Source: Saprospiraceae bacterium (lineage in GTDB: Bacteria > Bacteroidota > Bacteroidia > Chitinophagales > Saprospiraceae). Taken from it: a stretch of 64,000 nucleotides of DNA. Below the pieces are notes generated by a model. The model saw only the letters and a program-made list of their open reading frames with translations, made no database searches and was not told where the DNA came from. Position numbers and translations under genes: made by a program. Where the stretch lies: assembly GCA_041392805.1 (NCBI GenBank), contig JAWKLJ010000001.1, positions 3,720,001-3,784,000 of the forward strand, given 5' to 3'. Shown here one piece after another: positions 8,890 to 16,849 of this stretch (position 1 is the stretch's first letter; the number at the start of each line of letters is the position of its first letter).

Positions 8890-9040
8890 TGGACTTTTGA
8901 CGCTTTTGGTATTCCTCTATTTTCCAGGCAAGAAGTGAGAAGTCGAACTGCATCCGGCAGTTAAAAAGGCGGAAAATTGCGCTCCTGAGCCTTTCCGACT
9001 TCCCATTTCCGACTTCAACACTGCAAATGTCAAAAGTCCA
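8890..9040. repeat. Intergenic element bounded by 12-bp inverted repeats
   Basis: TGGACTTTTGAC at 8890-8901 and its exact complement at 9029-9040 bound about 150 bp. Inside are a small hairpin (AACTGC / GCAGTT near 8948-8964) and partly complementary GAAGTCG / CGACTTC segments. No ORF was found. It resembles a small non-autonomous inverted-repeat element; no target-site duplication was established. Confidence 0.4.
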
Positions 9041-9054
9041 GTAACCAAAGTACC

Positions 9055-10089
9055 CTATAATAATCCAGCGTCTTCTTTTACCAATAACTCCATCAATACC
9101 TGTCCAACGGCTTTTAAGGTTCGCTTATTGATTACCTCCATCGTATCATCATGGGTATGCCAATGATTGCCAAACCCCTTGTTTTGGGAGTCAATCGGAA
9201 GGCTAATGATGTCAACCATTGGAATCTTAGCGATGGTATTCACAAAGAAATGATCATCCGTCACGCCACCGCCGTCTACATTGTGAAAATAGTTGCTATA
9301 GCCTAAATTTCCCGCCAATTGCCAAATATTTTCCACCACCTGTGGTGCAAAGTATTTGGAATATTGCTCCTTAGGGAATCGAGCATTCCTCGCTCCAACC
9401 ATATCCAATAATACCCCATAACGCGGTTTGTATCCAGCTCGATGCAAGTTTTTAGACCAATACTGAGACCCCAAGGCCCAGGTCTCTCGATTTTTTGTGC
9501 TTTCTTCTTCTGTTTTAGCCTCATCCCCACTTTCACCATAATCTTCTGCATCAAAAAGGACAAGATCAACCCCCAGTCCGATTGGATTAGCTTGCAATTG
9601 GCGGGCAAGTTCTAAAAGTACACCAACGCCGCTTGCCCCATCATCTGCCCCCAGGATGGCTTCGTTTTCTCTTTCCTTACTTAATGGCGAATCCGCAATA
9701 TGCCGGGTATCCCAATGAGCTGCCAAAAGGATTCGATTGGGATTGGACGGATTGTATTGTGCAATGATGTTTGTTGCATTTAAGGTTTCGCTGGTATAAG
9801 CCTTTGCCTGGAAGTCTTGTTCGATGACCGTTGCGCCAAAGGCTTTAAATTGATCGACTAACCATTTTTTACAGGCTTGGTGCCCTTCTGAGTTGACGAC
9901 CCTTGGCCCAAATTCGACCTGGCGAGCTACATAAGCGTAGGCAGAGTCTCTATTGAAGTTCGCCTGCATAGTAGGTGTATTAAGCGATGAGGCCGTATTT
10001 GTTGTCGTTTCTTTGGTTTCTGATTTACAGGCATAAACCAGTGATAAGCCGATTAATAGGAAAAGGGCAAGAGCCTTTGAAAAGTACAT
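9055..10089 (-). CDS. M28 family peptidase lipoprotein (glutaminyl-cyclase-like)
   Basis: 344 residues. The lipoprotein signal ends LVYAC (Cys21). The catalytic domain has the M28 zinc-site pattern: AAHWDTRH (His125, Asp127 region), GADDGASG (Asp149), FDAEDYGESG (Glu182/Asp183), LLDMVGARN (Asp229), and a late HWHTHDDT segment. The spacing and the DTR and LLDMVGA blocks resemble glutaminyl-peptide cyclotransferases, which cyclise N-terminal Gln, so cyclase or aminopeptidase activity are both possible. Secreted Bacteroidota proteins often begin with Gln after signal cleavage, which would give such a cyclase substrates. It begins 14 bp after the thiL stop and is probably the second gene of that operon. 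Confidence 0.88.
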   Translation of the reverse strand: MYFSKALALFLLIGLSLVYACKSETKETTTNTASSLNTPTMQANFNRDSAYAYVARQVEFGPRVVNSEGHQACKKWLVDQFKAFGATVIEQDFQAKAYTSETLNATNIIAQYNPSNPNRILLAAHWDTRHIADSPLSKERENEAILGADDGASGVGVLLELARQLQANPIGLGVDLVLFDAEDYGESGDEAKTEEESTKNRETWALGSQYWSKNLHRAGYKPRYGVLLDMVGARNARFPKEQYSKYFAPQVVENIWQLAGNLGYSNYFHNVDGGGVTDDHFFVNTIAKIPMVDIISLPIDSQNKGFGNHWHTHDDTMEVINKRTLKAVGQVLMELLVKEDAGLL

Positions 10090-10103
10090 GATATCTATTT
10101 TTG

Positions 10104-11153
10104 CTAAGATTTAAAATGTTGCCAGCCTTGAGCGCTTATTTCATGCATGTTTCCTCCTTTGGTGTGGAGTTTTATACCATCCTTGGCGGGGACAATCTCC
10201 CCCATGATATAGAGGTCTGGCAAGTATTTAACTTTCTCTATATCTTTCGGGTCAATAGTGAAAAGTAATTCGTAATCCTCCCCGCCATTCAGTGCGCAGG
10301 TAATAGGATCCATTTGAAACTTCAAAGCCAGCATTTGGGCATCTGGATGAATAGGCACGCCACTTTCCTCTATTAATGCCCCAACACCAGATTGCTTACA
10401 GATATGGAAAAGTTCAGAGGCAACACCATCAGAAATATCTATCATAGCCGTCGGACGCAGGTTATTATTTCGGAAAGCCATAATCATATCCTTTCTCGCT
10501 TCTGGTTTCAGCTGACGTCCCACAAGGTAATCTTCTTCTTCCAAATCGGGTTTGATACCAGGATTAGCCAAAAACAGTTGCTTCTCTCTTTCCAACAACT
10601 GCAAACCAAGATAAGCTGCCCCAACATTACCTGTAATACAAATCAGGTCACCGTCTTTTGCCGTATTCCTATAAACAACCCGATCCGCTGCTACTTGACC
10701 AATGGCTGTCACACTCAGATATAACCCTTTAGGGGAAGACGTCGTATCACCACCTACCAAATCCACCTCATAATAGGTACACGCCAAGCGAATACCTTCA
10801 TACAATTCCTCTAACGCTTCTACGGAAAAGCGATTAGATAAAGCGATTGAAACCGTTATTTGTTTAGGAATGGCATTCATCGCATAAATATCAGACACAT
10901 TAACGACAACGGCCTTATACCCTAAATGCTTGAGGGGCGTATACATTAAATCAAAATGAATTCCTTCTACCAACATATCAGTAGAAACAACGGTTAACAA
11001 CGATTCATTATTAATGACGGCTGCATCATCTCCTATGCCTTTGATACTCGACGGATGTTTTAATGGAAATCCTTGGGTGAGGTGATCGATTAATCCAAAT
11101 TCCCCTAACTCGTTAACATCTGTTCTTTTACTTTGTCTTTCCTCCTTTGCCAT
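10104..11153 (-). CDS. thiL: Thiamine-monophosphate kinase
   Basis: ThiL phosphorylates thiamine monophosphate to the diphosphate cofactor in the cytoplasm. I start it at the ATG at 11153 (349 residues); a GTG 6 bp upstream is possible. The PurM-like fold signatures are all present: GIGDDAAVI, STDMLVEGIHFD (metal and ATP site), VVNVSDIYAM, GGDTTSS, CITGNVGAAYLG, MIDISDGVASEL and NGGEDYELLFT. The length is normal (310-350). No other thi genes are near; the YjbQ fragment at the window start has been linked to thiamine phosphate but is 10 kb away. It is followed at 14 bp by the M28 lipoprotein gene. Confidence 0.95.
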   Translation of the reverse strand: MAKEERQSKRTDVNELGEFGLIDHLTQGFPLKHPSSIKGIGDDAAVINNESLLTVVSTDMLVEGIHFDLMYTPLKHLGYKAVVVNVSDIYAMNAIPKQITVSIALSNRFSVEALEELYEGIRLACTYYEVDLVGGDTTSSPKGLYLSVTAIGQVAADRVVYRNTAKDGDLICITGNVGAAYLGLQLLEREKQLFLANPGIKPDLEEEDYLVGRQLKPEARKDMIMAFRNNNLRPTAMIDISDGVASELFHICKQSGVGALIEESGVPIHPDAQMLALKFQMDPITCALNGGEDYELLFTIDPKDIEKVKYLPDLYIMGEIVPAKDGIKLHTKGGNMHEISAQGWQHFKS

Positions 11154-11867
11154 TCGCACTTTTTAAAATTTATTAATAGTGGTGCTTCATTAACACCGCC
11201 AAATTAGCTAATGTTTTATTTAAGCAGGGCTGTGTAGTCTTAATTTTTCACATTGCTTTTTCTAATTACCCCATTCAGCCCTATTTACCCCAGAAAATAA
11301 TTCAACGAAAAGCTTCATATAAAACAACTCAACACTGGTAAAATGAGAATTTTATAAAACAATAACTGTTTTCTTGGTTTAATATTTAAATTGTTATTAT
11401 ATTTACAAAATCATTGTTTTAAATTCTTTTTTTACCCCTCAACCAGGATGCACTTTATTGGATTATCCCTCCTTAGACAATGCGCTTTTTGAGCTCAATC
11501 TCATACCACAAACAACAAACCAGTTTTATTTGGAGTATATTATAATGTTTCCCTTTACATACCAATTGGTATGTTTTTTTTATTACATTAAATATTTGGC
11601 TACCTTCTTATCAAAACAATGAGGTGGGATGCCAAGGAATGAGTTCTAAATACCAAAACACGGGCTATCAATAAGCGCGACCCCTATTTTTTTATCGTTA
11701 TCTGACACTTTTTTGGTTGTGTAAACGGCACAATATTAGGCACCCTAGGGATTTAAATGAATCATGCCTACGCCAAAAGGGTGTATCCTCATTTTATTCT
11801 TTTTCCAATGACCGGGAAAAGACAGTTATGTATTTGTCTTAATCAAAAAAATAAAAACAAACGTTCC
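11154..11867. other. A/T-rich intergenic region, about 710 bp
   Basis: The region lies between divergent genes thiL and the OmpA-type gene. I see no convincing coding frame. The only strong structure is the 18-bp palindrome at 11557-11574, listed separately. The stretch before the OmpA start (11757-11867) is open in the same frame but has no signal or family content, so I treat it as leader. Confidence 0.6.
11557..11574. promoter_or_regulatory. 18-bp perfect palindrome, likely operator
   Basis: ACATACCAATTGGTATGT is a perfect palindrome with no central loop and is followed by a run of T. With no loop it is a poor terminator. The unbroken dyad is typical of TetR/LacI-type operators. It lies 310 bp before the OmpA-type start and 400 bp from thiL. 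No regulator is encoded next to it. Confidence 0.5.
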
Positions 11868-12611
11868 ATGAAGAAAATTATACTTCTATTGACACTTATC
11901 CTAGGATTAAGTTCTAACTTTCTTTTAAACGCGGCTGAGTATTGGGTACAAGTTGCTGTATACGATCATAATATTGGTGATGATTATTTTAAAGATGCCG
12001 GTGTAACCGATGTAGCTATGCATTTGGATGGAATGGATATCTATCGATATTATGTTAAAGGTTATAATGATGAAAATGAGGCGGAAATAAAAAAGCGAGA
12101 AATTTTGGCCAAAGGGTTTAAACATGCAAAAGTTGTTGATATTGAAGAACTTAGAGAATTATGCAAAATGGCATGTCTCCCTAAAACACCCGCTGTAAAA
12201 ACGATATACTTCGATTTCAATAAATCAAAAATCAAAAAAAAATCGGAACAGATTCTCAATGATGTAAGTACGCTACTGGTTGAAAATCCAGAAATGATCG
12301 TCCAATTAAACGGCCATACGGATGAAATAGGTCAGATTCCATTTAACAATGGGCTGTCAATGAGTAGGGCTAGTCAGGCCAAACAGTATCTAATAGGAAG
12401 AGGAATTAGCCCAAGTCGCATCAAAACCCAAGCCTTCGGAGAATTTCGCCCAATTGCTCTGAATAAGGATAAACGAGGCCGTGATCTTCCTGAAGGGCGT
12501 AAATTTAATCGCAGGGTTGAAATTATTGTATCTTCAAAAGAAGATGATATGCGGGAGCTCATACTTTCTTCTCAATTGTTGGAAATTCCACTTAACCTTC
12601 GTTTGCAATAG
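11868..12611 (+). CDS. OmpA-family protein with N-terminal SPOR-like region
   Basis: 247 residues from the ATG at 11868, chosen because it opens a standard signal peptide (MKKIILLLTLILGLSSNFLLNAAE); the frame before it is not signal-like. Residues about 22-95 (AEYWVQVAVYD through AKVVDIEELREL) look like a SPOR-type fold; this is inference. Residues about 110-235 are an OmpA C-terminal domain with TIYFDFNKSKIK, LNGHTDEIG, the LSMSRASQAKQYL helix, IKTQAFGE and NRRVEI, which bind peptidoglycan. The protein probably tethers the outer membrane to the wall. It is monocistronic, followed by an intrinsic terminator. Confidence 0.88.
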   Translation: MKKIILLLTLILGLSSNFLLNAAEYWVQVAVYDHNIGDDYFKDAGVTDVAMHLDGMDIYRYYVKGYNDENEAEIKKREILAKGFKHAKVVDIEELRELCKMACLPKTPAVKTIYFDFNKSKIKKKSEQILNDVSTLLVENPEMIVQLNGHTDEIGQIPFNNGLSMSRASQAKQYLIGRGISPSRIKTQAFGEFRPIALNKDKRGRDLPEGRKFNRRVEIIVSSKEDDMRELILSSQLLEIPLNLRLQ

Positions 12612-12651
12612 GAGTAAACATACGATTAAAAACTACACAAACTTTTACAAT

Positions 12652-12689
12652 AAAAAAGCCTTCTCCGAAAATGAGAAGGTTTTTTTATT
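12652..12689 (+). terminator. Intrinsic terminator of the OmpA-type gene
   Basis: CCTTCTC (12659-12665) pairs with GAGAAGG (12673-12679), and the stem is extended by an A-run and a T-run on either side. It starts about 40 bp after the stop codon. Confidence 0.85.
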
Positions 12690-12780
12690 GTAGACCTTTT
12701 TTACATCTCAAACGGAATGTAAAAAAAGATTATTTGTAGCTACACCTAACAATATACTTTAGTGCCTATTTACTTGTTCC

Positions 12781-13941
12781 CTATTTACCTTCTATGGCCT
12801 GCAACAAAGCCTGGGTACCCGAATAATCTACTCCATCCAATTTTGCAATAGCAATCGCTGCTAATGCTGTTTTTCTAGCCTTTCTCTTTTTTCCTAATTT
12901 AAAGTACAGCGCAGCCAAGGTATCATTGTTATTGTATTGACTATCCAAGTCCACCGAACGCGCAGCCCAAGTTAGAGCTTTTTTTAATAACGTTTGATCT
13001 TCAATGGATTCATAAAAAGTCCAGGCAATATTATTCAATTCATCGGCATCATTGGAAGGATATTCGTCGAGGTACCCAACTGCAGCCGCAGCAAAAGCAT
13101 TTAGATCACCGGCGTATTGATAATAATTCATTTTAAAATGAGCCGAAAGCTTTGGAGCCATTTCAGGATAAACCTTGGTATAAAAACGTTCAACCTCCGC
13201 TAAGACGTCCTTGCCTTGACTCAGCGCTTTGGTCAAAAGCATGTCCTGAAATTTGGCGCTCATATTCTCCTTACCAAATAAGGCTTCAAATTTTAAGCGA
13301 TTTTCTACGAGGTAGTCAAACCATTTAGAATTCGGATCATCTGTTAGCAGGTATAATAGTTGCATATTGGGTAAGGTTCCCCAATCCTTCTGCGTACGCA
13401 GGTAAGCCTCCGCAATGGGTAGTATACCCCCTTCCATCGCACTGTATTTAGCCGAGATATAGCGCAAAACGAAATCGGGGCTTCGATCCCCCTGGGCATA
13501 ACGAATACCCATTCCTTTCAAATTCGTGTCAGGATTCAGCGCTGTTTCTCCTAAGTTTAGAAATTCAGGAACATCATGGTAACCTGTCGCACGATGCACG
13601 ATATCTCCTTCTCCATTAATAAACAACAAAGAGGGATATGCCTCGACTTGATACTTCTTCGCCAAGGTCAGTCCAATCCCCTCTTCCATATCTAGCTTAA
13701 CATTAAGGAAGTTTTCATTATAATATTTACCTACCGATTGGTTTGTAAAAACATCTCTTGACATCATTATGCAAGGACCACACCAGGTAGTATAGGCATC
13801 CATAAATATAATTTCATTTGTTGCCTTTGCTTTAGCCAATAGGGCTTCCCAATTGCCGTGCTCAAATTTTATGCCCGTCTGTTGCGCACTTAACCCCTGA
13901 TAGAGAATACAAGAAAGGAATAGGAATATGATTTTTTTCAT
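12781..13941 (-). CDS. Periplasmic thioredoxin-fold protein with C-terminal TPR-like region (paralogue 1)
   Basis: 386 residues. The signal peptide ends near GLSAQ (20). A thioredoxin domain at about 22-145 holds the redox motif TTWCGPC with Cys54 and Cys57 and the cis-Pro in VEAYPSLLF. The remainder is helical with weak TPR character (for example NNDTLAALYFKLGKKRKARKTALAAI near the end). It presumably reduces or isomerises disulfides, or acts as a thiol sensor, in the periplasm; the substrate is unknown. The next gene upstream on the same strand is a paralogue with the same two-domain plan, suggesting tandem duplication. A 12-bp inverted repeat lies 14 bp before the start. Confidence 0.88.
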   Translation of the reverse strand: MKKIIFLFLSCILYQGLSAQQTGIKFEHGNWEALLAKAKATNEIIFMDAYTTWCGPCIMMSRDVFTNQSVGKYYNENFLNVKLDMEEGIGLTLAKKYQVEAYPSLLFINGEGDIVHRATGYHDVPEFLNLGETALNPDTNLKGMGIRYAQGDRSPDFVLRYISAKYSAMEGGILPIAEAYLRTQKDWGTLPNMQLLYLLTDDPNSKWFDYLVENRLKFEALFGKENMSAKFQDMLLTKALSQGKDVLAEVERFYTKVYPEMAPKLSAHFKMNYYQYAGDLNAFAAAAVGYLDEYPSNDADELNNIAWTFYESIEDQTLLKKALTWAARSVDLDSQYNNNDTLAALYFKLGKKRKARKTALAAIAIAKLDGVDYSGTQALLQAIEGK

Positions 13942-13954
13942 GTTATTTTTTGCT

Positions 13955-14003
13955 GAAGTTGTCTAATTTTTTTTGCTGAAGTGAGAAAACTTTAGACAAC
14001 TTC
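13955..14003 (-). promoter_or_regulatory. 12-bp inverted repeat upstream of thioredoxin paralogue 1
   Basis: GAAGTTGTCTAA at 13955-13966 and TTAGACAACTTC at 13992-14003 form perfect arms around 25 bases, beginning 14 bp before the start codon. TTTTTTGCTGAAGT is also directly repeated here. It could be an mRNA leader hairpin or an operator. Confidence 0.45.
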
Positions 14004-14084
14004 GCTTAGAAAAAAGGCAACCTTTGCCCTCAAACTTATGCTCAGTTATAAAAAGCATTTTTTCTCCTTACCCTTACCACTCAT

Positions 14085-14127
14085 AAAAAAAGCCAAAACA
14101 GGTAATTATCCCCGCTTTGGCCTTTTT
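14085..14127 (-). terminator. Intrinsic terminator after thioredoxin paralogue 2
   Basis: Read on the minus strand, AAAAAGGCCAAA pairs with TTTGGCTTTTTT with one bulged G, and ends in a T-run. It starts about 20 bp after the stop of the 14150-15316 gene, so the two thioredoxin paralogues are separate transcription units. Confidence 0.75.
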
Positions 14128-14149
14128 CCAATGAAAAATTAAATGGCGG

Positions 14150-15316
14150 TTAACTCTCTATTCGCTGGAGGAAAGTCTCTACCATTTTAACTTGCTCGGG
14201 ATCGTTTTCCTTTACTAGTTTCAAGGAAGTTTTGGCCGCTTCTACTGCTTGGGCCTGCTTGCCGTTGCGCTCCAAGATAGAGGCATAATTCATCCAGTGC
14301 TTATAGTTATCACTTTTTTTAGCTGCTTGTGCCGCAAAGGATTCTGCTTGCTCCATTGCTTTTTCTTCCTTTTGAAAGTTGTTTGCAATTTTTACAGCTA
14401 GGGTAGAGAGGTCGTCCGGGTCATTTTTGGCCACTTTTTTTGCATAATTTTTACAGGCGTCCAGGTATTGCTCCATCTCTCCTTGCGCCAAACAAAACCC
14501 CATTTCGGTTTGATAAACAAAGGCGTCAGCCATTTCAGGATAATGTTTTTTAATCGCATTATGTGCTTCTGCTAATAAGTCTTGGCTCTTAAATTGAATG
14601 GCTTTATCTGCTGTTGCTTTACTTGCATCCAGTATTCTTGACTGCACCTCCTCTTTAGAGGTTATGGCTTCTAGTGCTTTCCTATTTTCAATAAATAATT
14701 CAAAAATGCGGGAATCGACCTCTGAAGCGGCCTCCATGATAAATCGCAAGTTTTGCTCACTCGAAAGGTCCTTTTGGGAACGGATATATTCATTGGCTAT
14801 TTTCAAACTCGATTTACCCGCTTTGTTTAAGGCTTTGACATAGTTGTAAACCAACTCAGGGTCTCTATTCCCTTTTTCATAATCTTCTGCAAAAAGCGCA
14901 CTTCGGTCAATTTTGGTCAAAGCAGTTTGTCCTAATTGAATAAAGCCTTCAACGTCTTGGGCGCCTTTCACCTGCATCACCACTTCACCGGTATAATCTA
15001 TGTAAAACAGCGTAGGAAATGCTGCTACAGGATATTTTTGACGGAATTTTAGACCTTCCCCTCGCTCCATATCCAATTTGAGGTTCACAAAATTCTTGTT
15101 GTAAAATTGACCTACTCGTTCATGAGGAAAGACGTTATTAGACATCCGCTTACATGGTCCACACCAAACGGCATATGCATCAATAAAAATAATTTTATCT
15201 TGCTTCTTAGCCTCTGCAAGCGCTTCTTCCCATGTCCCATGGAAAAATTCGATCCCCTGAGCCATCACGTTCGCGGTCAAAAATAAACAGAAGAAGAAAA
15301 AAGTTAATTGTCTCAT
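14150..15316 (-). CDS. Periplasmic thioredoxin-fold protein with C-terminal TPR-like region (paralogue 2)
   Basis: 388 residues. The signal peptide ends NVMAQ (20). The thioredoxin domain at about 21-140 has AVWCGPCKRM (Cys52, Cys55) and VAAFPTLFY for the cis-Pro loop. The C-terminal 240 residues are helical, ending in a recognisable TPR (NYKHWMNYASILERNGKQAQAVEAAKTSLKLV). The domain plan and many positions (GxWEEALAEAKK, FxHERVGQFYNKNFVNLKLDMERGEGL) match the neighbour at 12781-13941, so the two arose by tandem duplication and diverged. It is exported and presumably acts on protein thiols in the envelope. The gene has its own terminator. Confidence 0.88.
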   Translation of the reverse strand: MRQLTFFFFCLFLTANVMAQGIEFFHGTWEEALAEAKKQDKIIFIDAYAVWCGPCKRMSNNVFPHERVGQFYNKNFVNLKLDMERGEGLKFRQKYPVAAFPTLFYIDYTGEVVMQVKGAQDVEGFIQLGQTALTKIDRSALFAEDYEKGNRDPELVYNYVKALNKAGKSSLKIANEYIRSQKDLSSEQNLRFIMEAASEVDSRIFELFIENRKALEAITSKEEVQSRILDASKATADKAIQFKSQDLLAEAHNAIKKHYPEMADAFVYQTEMGFCLAQGEMEQYLDACKNYAKKVAKNDPDDLSTLAVKIANNFQKEEKAMEQAESFAAQAAKKSDNYKHWMNYASILERNGKQAQAVEAAKTSLKLVKENDPEQVKMVETFLQRIES

Positions 15317-15445
15317 TATTATGGGATTTTAATTTATGGCAAGATAAGCATTATTAGCCTTTTTTGCCGCGTTTAACATTTCCTTAAATCGTCGCTATTA
15401 AACCTCTTCGTCTATTTTGGGTCAAAAATCAAAAAAGCTTGCTTC

Positions 15446-16819
15446 ATGGAAAATATAAATCACCTCTATTGGCGCGCTGGGTTTGGTTTAAGTATGCCAG
15501 AATGGAAAGAAAAACGAAACTGGTCAACACAGCAGGCAGTGCAACAATTATTTGATGTAGCTCAACAAAAAGGGCCTATTACGCCCCAAGCAGAAGCCCT
15601 AACCACCTTTGACCCCAATATGACGGAATCCAGCAAAGCGGAAAGGTTAAAGCAAGAAAAGCGATTGGTTGTTTTACAAAGTTCAGACTGGATCAAACGT
15701 ATGGCATCCACCGAGGAGAGTCCTTTCCTTGAACGCATGTGCTTGTTTTGGCACGGTCATTTTGCTTGCCAAACCAAAATAGCTGCTTTGGCCACCAATC
15801 AATTAAATACGATCAGGCAACATGCACTGGGTCACTTTCGCGATCTCCTCTTAGCCATAACCAAGGACGCCAGCATGATTCGTTTTCTCAACAACCAACA
15901 AAATAAAAAGCAAAAACCAAATGAAAATTTTGCCAGAGAATTGATGGAATTGTTCACTATTGGTCGGGGTCACTATTCAGAAACAGACATTAAAGAAGCA
16001 GCTAGAGCATTTACGGGTTGGAGCAGCGATTTAAATGGTGCTTTTGTCTTTCGGCCCGCCTTACACGATTATGGTTCAAAAACTTTCTTTGGGAAAAATG
16101 GCCGTTTTGATGGGACGGATATTATTGATTTGATCCTTGAAAAAAGAGAAACAGCCGTCTTCCTAACACAAAAGATTTATCGGTACTTCGTCAATGAAAA
16201 GTTAGATCATCGAATTGTCGAAGATTTGGCCAAGCAATTTTATGACTCCGATTACCACATTGGCCAATTGATGCGGACCATCTTCACCAGTGATTGGTTT
16301 TATCTTCCTGCCAATAAGGGGGTAAAAATAAAATCGCCAGTGGCCTTAATTGCTGGTATGATAAGAAGTCTGAACATACAATTCGAAAATGAATTAGCCT
16401 TGGTTTTTATTCAAAAAAGCCTGGGCCAATCGCTCTTTAATCCGCCCAATGTAGCCGGTTGGCCGGGCCATAAAAATTGGATTGATAATTCCACTCTTTT
16501 GCTGAGGTTGAATCTTCCCGCATTTCTATTTAATAGCCAAGAAGTTAATTTCAGACTAAAAGAGGAGTTTGAAGCCACTCAACGAAATAAGGCCACCCAA
16601 CGCCTAGCAGCTACTGTCGATTTGCAGCCTATCTATGAACACCTAAAAGGCAAACCGCTGGAACAGCAATTGGCGCTTTTATCAACCTTCTTTCTTTTAC
16701 AGGCTTCCCCGCCATCAATTGATTTATTTCGCCAAATGACCCGCGGAAAAACAGAAGAGGAGGCACTTAAATTATTGGTAATGGGTATTTTATCCTTGCC
16801 AAGCTACCAAATGTGCTAG
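15446..16819 (+). CDS. DUF1800 family protein
   Basis: 457 residues. Start MENINHLYWRAGFG, the usual DUF1800 opening (HLxxRAGFG). Internal family blocks include FWHGHFACQ, the long NFARELMELFTIGRGHYSETDIKEAARAFTGW segment, HDYGSKTFFGK, and FNPPNVAGWPGHKNWI. There is no signal peptide. DUF1800 proteins have no known reaction. They occur next to DUF1501 proteins across Bacteroidota, Planctomycetes and Proteobacteria, as here with only 30 bp between genes, so the two almost surely work together, perhaps in export or maturation of large surface material. The start is preceded by a T-rich stretch with no clear promoter. Confidence 0.93.
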   Translation: MENINHLYWRAGFGLSMPEWKEKRNWSTQQAVQQLFDVAQQKGPITPQAEALTTFDPNMTESSKAERLKQEKRLVVLQSSDWIKRMASTEESPFLERMCLFWHGHFACQTKIAALATNQLNTIRQHALGHFRDLLLAITKDASMIRFLNNQQNKKQKPNENFARELMELFTIGRGHYSETDIKEAARAFTGWSSDLNGAFVFRPALHDYGSKTFFGKNGRFDGTDIIDLILEKRETAVFLTQKIYRYFVNEKLDHRIVEDLAKQFYDSDYHIGQLMRTIFTSDWFYLPANKGVKIKSPVALIAGMIRSLNIQFENELALVFIQKSLGQSLFNPPNVAGWPGHKNWIDNSTLLLRLNLPAFLFNSQEVNFRLKEEFEATQRNKATQRLAATVDLQPIYEHLKGKPLEQQLALLSTFFLLQASPPSIDLFRQMTRGKTEEEALKLLVMGILSLPSYQMC

Positions 16820-16849
16820 TTGTGATTCATTATTTAAAAAAAGAAACAC

